A stretch of DNA of 64,000 nt from an uncultured Prevotellaceae bacterium (GTDB lineage Bacteria; Bacteroidota; Bacteroidia; Bacteroidales; Bacteroidaceae). The stretch is taken from positions 1 through 64,000 of the forward strand of contig CACXIP010000025.1 of assembly GCA_902767775.1 (NCBI GenBank), given 5' to 3'. Below, in pieces: positions 62,401 to 64,000 of the stretch. Position 1 is the stretch's first letter. Each line of letters begins with the position of its first letter. The notes beneath the pieces were generated by a model. The model was not told the DNA's origin. It searched no databases and saw only the letters and a list, made by a program, of their open reading frames with translations. A program made the position numbers and the translations under genes.

Positions 62401-63735
62401 TTTGTTGCCTCTTGCCCATGCCATGAGGATGCGCACGGCTGCGTCTGCATTGTCCCGAGTGCCACCGATTTTCCAGCGTAGGGCATTTTGGAATGCCATA
62501 GCTGCGCCACGCGCCACGTTCATATAATTCTGCCCGCTGCCACCACCTCTCACAATGGTCTCTGTAGGCCAGGTGGCAATGGTAGACTGCGCATATTCGT
62601 TGGCACAAAGGATGTCCCAAGCCCGTTTTACACGGGCGTCACCAGCAGCCAGAAGTTGTTTGGCATGGTCGATGTCATCCTGTGATACGATGCCGCCAGG
62701 ATGCACAAATCCATAGTCGGAAGAAGGTTCCACCACTCTTTTTGGAACAAAGCCTACTGTAGATTTGGCATGGTTGATGGCATTCTGAATGTTTTGCCGG
62801 CGCTCATCGAGCAATGGCTGCGAGGCTCGTGCCGTGGCAATTTCCATTTCTGCGATATTGATGGCATCCTGCACTTCTGCAATGGCATTGGGTGCATAAT
62901 CCTCAGTGGCCGAAGAGAGGAAAGCCTTCGCTTCCTCCACCATTGACAGCAAGACAGTGGGGTCACCCGGATTTCCATAACGAAATTCGTTTTCTATGTC
63001 AGCAGCCACGGCAGTGAGCATCTTCACCTGTTCGTCGGTCACAGCAATATCATATATACGGAAGTCGGTCATGAGGGACTGCTTCAGATAGCTATCGCCT
63101 GTGAATGGCGCGCGACCTATCCAGCAATAGATGGGAGCCGTGGTGAAGGTATTCTTCAGGATGGGCATGGCTGTATTTTGTCCCACTCGCTTGCCATCAA
63201 CAAAGAGTTCTCCTATCGAACCACTTTGCCGGTAGACAACACTCATCCACCTACCTTTTTGCGAAGACGTGCCCACCTCTATGCCGCTCTCCGCGCCGAA
63301 ACCACCTGTCGAGGTGGCAATTCGCTGGGCGTTCAGGCGATAAGCCATATACTTGCCCTCACTCGCCGTACATGCAGCAGAAGTGGAGAAAGCCCATAGA
63401 AAATAGCCATTGCCAGAGAGCGATGCCTCATCAGCCACGCGATAACAAGCCGACACGGTGAAGTCGCCCAACTCTTTCACCACGGCACCAGCCGTGGCGG
63501 TCATATTCAGGAAGCCGACGCCGTTGCCCAGGTCAAGGGCATGATATTTGCCCACTTCCACTACTTTGGCGGCACCCATCACCCGGGCTGTAATCCCCGA
63601 TGCGGAATCCACCACGTCCGTACCCGACACATTCTCAAAATCGAAATGCATCCTCAAGTGGTCATCCTCTTGTGCCATGACAACACCTGACATGGACATC
63701 ACGGCAGCCACAAAGGCCAGCCATATTCTTTTCAT
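59485..63735 (-). CDS. Large secreted LamG/alginate-lyase-like protein with sorting-type C-terminus
   Basis: Start set at 63735 (MKRIWLAFVAAVMSMSGVVM) because that gives a signal peptide; the frame runs further up but past the promoter. In order the 1416 residues show a LamG/concanavalin-like domain (about 25-250), a helical linker, an alginate-lyase-like domain (about 380-760; PGHYWSNWGLCNALC, MQESGRDQGHALMALGLAID), Ig-like repeats (about 850-1080), a beta-rich binding region with a CBM-like module, and a C-terminal tail KLYDLQGRMINSLLPRKGIY ending NGKKYLVK, which resembles type IX secretion sorting tails of Prevotella. It probably binds and cleaves an acidic polysaccharide outside the cell. 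Confidence 0.82.
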   Translation of the reverse strand: MKRIWLAFVAAVMSMSGVVMAQEDDHLRMHFDFENVSGTDVVDSASGITARVMGAAKVVEVGKYHALDLGNGVGFLNMTATAGAVVKELGDFTVSACYRVADEASLSGNGYFLWAFSTSAACTASEGKYMAYRLNAQRIATSTGGFGAESGIEVGTSSQKGRWMSVVYRQSGSIGELFVDGKRVGQNTAMPILKNTFTTAPIYCWIGRAPFTGDSYLKQSLMTDFRIYDIAVTDEQVKMLTAVAADIENEFRYGNPGDPTVLLSMVEEAKAFLSSATEDYAPNAIAEVQDAINIAEMEIATARASQPLLDERRQNIQNAINHAKSTVGFVPKRVVEPSSDYGFVHPGGIVSQDDIDHAKQLLAAGDARVKRAWDILCANEYAQSTIATWPTETIVRGGGSGQNYMNVARGAAMAFQNALRWKIGGTRDNADAAVRILMAWARGNKWVSGDTNLSLAAGIYGHQLANAAELMRDYDGWSRDDFEEFRQYMVKTWYNPAIDFLRRRHDTWLNARNANVGQRPGHYWSNWGLCNALCVMSIGILCDDVHMYNQGLSFYKYDHVGTFKDRSKQTSILNDGCNEFIGNLVPVVLPDSRGPLGFLGQMQESGRDQGHALMALGLAIDICQVGLNQGDDLYAYMDDRIAAGIEHVAAFNFGGVAGSNLPWINYNYADCRTAWSAPWVQSGGPNEGGKGEYRPYWDRALGYYEGQRGIKLQYAEKASAKVCPDGGGGNYSQNSGGFDHLGFSTLTHYRPLIDQKQAKVPLSGNIVYHGQTFVNQTNLGGLKYNYEAGKTKAIPADGTEIILQPQLPEGTEDTGLWVWNTGATTRELTVKADHSHIYRVTYTAQNGVKSTQAFAIAVAGDAPADKMDTEVTVDGVIEQTTEKTVLYGTSIILYAGATTGWTDDYLWDNGQTGSTITIPALTTSREYICQYANQSGAVSQTTFRLKVVPAIPTINGSEGSETQVLAGSTVTLGLLVPSAANPESIIWSDGSKGSSLVVSDVQQDMLITATYQGQTYTYSIDVKATSHSYYSLLTSDRGYQLVNTVSELAQLCQDHYFVLAADEADLLLSLQNAPKNGNKALVLRTPAADGKTKSPTFAQLFQIETYSTGFTMRNMDYDGLTLQTEWDRPDQLRTHDQPYACEWSLLLMDYQDGAWTIENGKYPGNWMGLWTPANGLRDGEELACNKTGSDILRLQIFAIGKNRFLADYINEQSAISGDLTPVDVTPFLVNPAFTGNGYGWTMTGTWGNQRYNGAVEVWHSTNFDFTQTISGLPDGEYTISCQLANGEGANTGYLYATSAGVTEKALVRASCKNSNFDAERDKMAASSSYALLTVDIEVRDGSLSLGIAEPSSGNTWLVWDNFTLSYKALPSGIVENHTREKTDCNDKLYDLQGRMINSLLPRKGIYIRNGKKYLVK

Positions 63736-63771
63736 TGACATCAATTGTTTATGGATTTGGTTTGGTTGGCA

Positions 63772-63779
63772 CAAATTTA
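63772..63779 (-). promoter_or_regulatory. -7 element of the secreted lyase operon
   Basis: TAAATTTG on the minus strand, 36 bases before the start at 63735. No -33 seen. Confidence 0.4.
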
Positions 63780-63857
63780 CTTCTTGTTGGCAGAAAAGGA
63801 ACCACACATTGTACAAAATCGATGGTTGTTGATGTGTCATCCCCATTTTTGCACGTC

Positions 63858-63920
63858 TGCACCCATGTTTTTTGGACAAAAAAACACATTTATACCCATA
63901 TTTTTGTATCTTTGGGTGCA
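63858..63920. promoter_or_regulatory. Dyad in the divergent regulatory region
   Basis: TGCACCCA (63858-63865) and TGGGTGCA (63913-63920) are exact inverted repeats around the divergent promoters; ACCCATNTTTTT is also directly repeated at 63861 and 63894. The right arm overlaps the -7 element TATCTTTG (63907-63914). A regulator could bind here. Confidence 0.45.
63907..63914 (+). promoter_or_regulatory. -7 element of the partial gene at the window end
   Basis: TATCTTTG, 21 bases before the ATG. Confidence 0.6.
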
Positions 63921-63935
63921 AAAACAATCAAGAAA

Positions 63936-64000
63936 ATGATTCGCATCAGACTATATGTTACCCTCCTATGCATGTCGGTGCTGGTGAGTATCCATGCCGT
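63936..64000 (+). CDS. Start of an exported protein (truncated by the window end)
   Basis: Only 21 codons are present: MIRIRLYVTLLCMSVLVSIH then A, which is a signal peptide. Divergent from the secreted lyase pair with a shared regulatory region; in Prevotella such a position is often taken by a hybrid two-component sensor of a polysaccharide locus, but nothing here can confirm it. Confidence 0.7.
   Translation, partial: MIRIRLYVTLLCMSVLVSIHA

Overview
This looks like a chromosomal segment of a Bacteroidales bacterium, most likely a Prevotella/Segatella-type member of Prevotellaceae from a gut or rumen habitat. The evidence is the Bacteroidetes promoter (TTTG, about 19-20 bp, TAnnTTTG) in front of many genes, the near absence of Shine-Dalgarno sites, Bacteroidetes families (DUF4293, DUF4249, DUF4468, putative porin, the short RpoZ), and an arabinose cluster with a Nudix-type AraR. 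No rRNA, tRNA, CRISPR array, transposase or integrase was found.

Region 1 (1-8277, +) is a eukaryote-like phosphosignalling island. It holds a Ser/Thr kinase fused to a formylglycine-generating-enzyme-like domain (5' end outside the window), a LytTR protein, an FHA/zinc-ribbon membrane protein, an acidic unknown protein, an exported caspase-like protease, a zinc-ribbon/FHA protein, a PP2C phosphatase and a second membrane-anchored kinase. The last three genes overlap or abut and are probably co-translated. Region 2 (8428-15202) is mostly housekeeping: mscS, bamD-rpoZ-DUF4293, uvrB, an M50 protease and a small secreted protein. Region 3 (15379-20866, -) is a TonB receptor/DUF4249/MG2-plug operon.

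Region 4 (21160-23478) contains two copies of an unrecognised unit of about 450 bp. Each has an upstream dyad, a perfect -33/-7 promoter, a 58-codon ORF and an 18-bp hairpin, and the copies bracket a methyltransferase and a hydrolase gene. One ORF copy carries an 8-bp deletion; the hairpins differ by a compensatory base-pair change. Region 5 (23519-28433) has a DUF418 membrane protein, an ECF sigma/anti-sigma operon with two secreted relatives, and a seven-fold 74-bp hairpin array. Region 6 (28433-40586) has DUF4468, porin, HD, menA, pseudouridine synthase, an AbiEii-type toxin pair, an asymmetric ABC-F ATPase, grpE-dnaJ and folC.

Region 7 (40697-57074, +) is a sugar block. galM, an MFS transporter and galK take up and phosphorylate galactose. 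A lipoprotein epimerase, a sodium/sugar symporter, AraR, araD, araA, an FGGY kinase, a GH51 arabinofuranosidase, transketolase and rpiB release, import and convert L-arabinose into the pentose phosphate pathway. Region 8 (57131-64000) holds two large secreted alginate-lyase-like proteins, one with a GH28-like beta helix, and the start of a divergent gene.

A theme across the window is a set of intergenic arrays built of 7- or 8-base units (CCAAACGA, CCTAAACT, GTTAAGA, TTTGAGA, ATTGAAA, GAATTAGC types). They often abut start or stop codons and are often arranged as inverted pairs.
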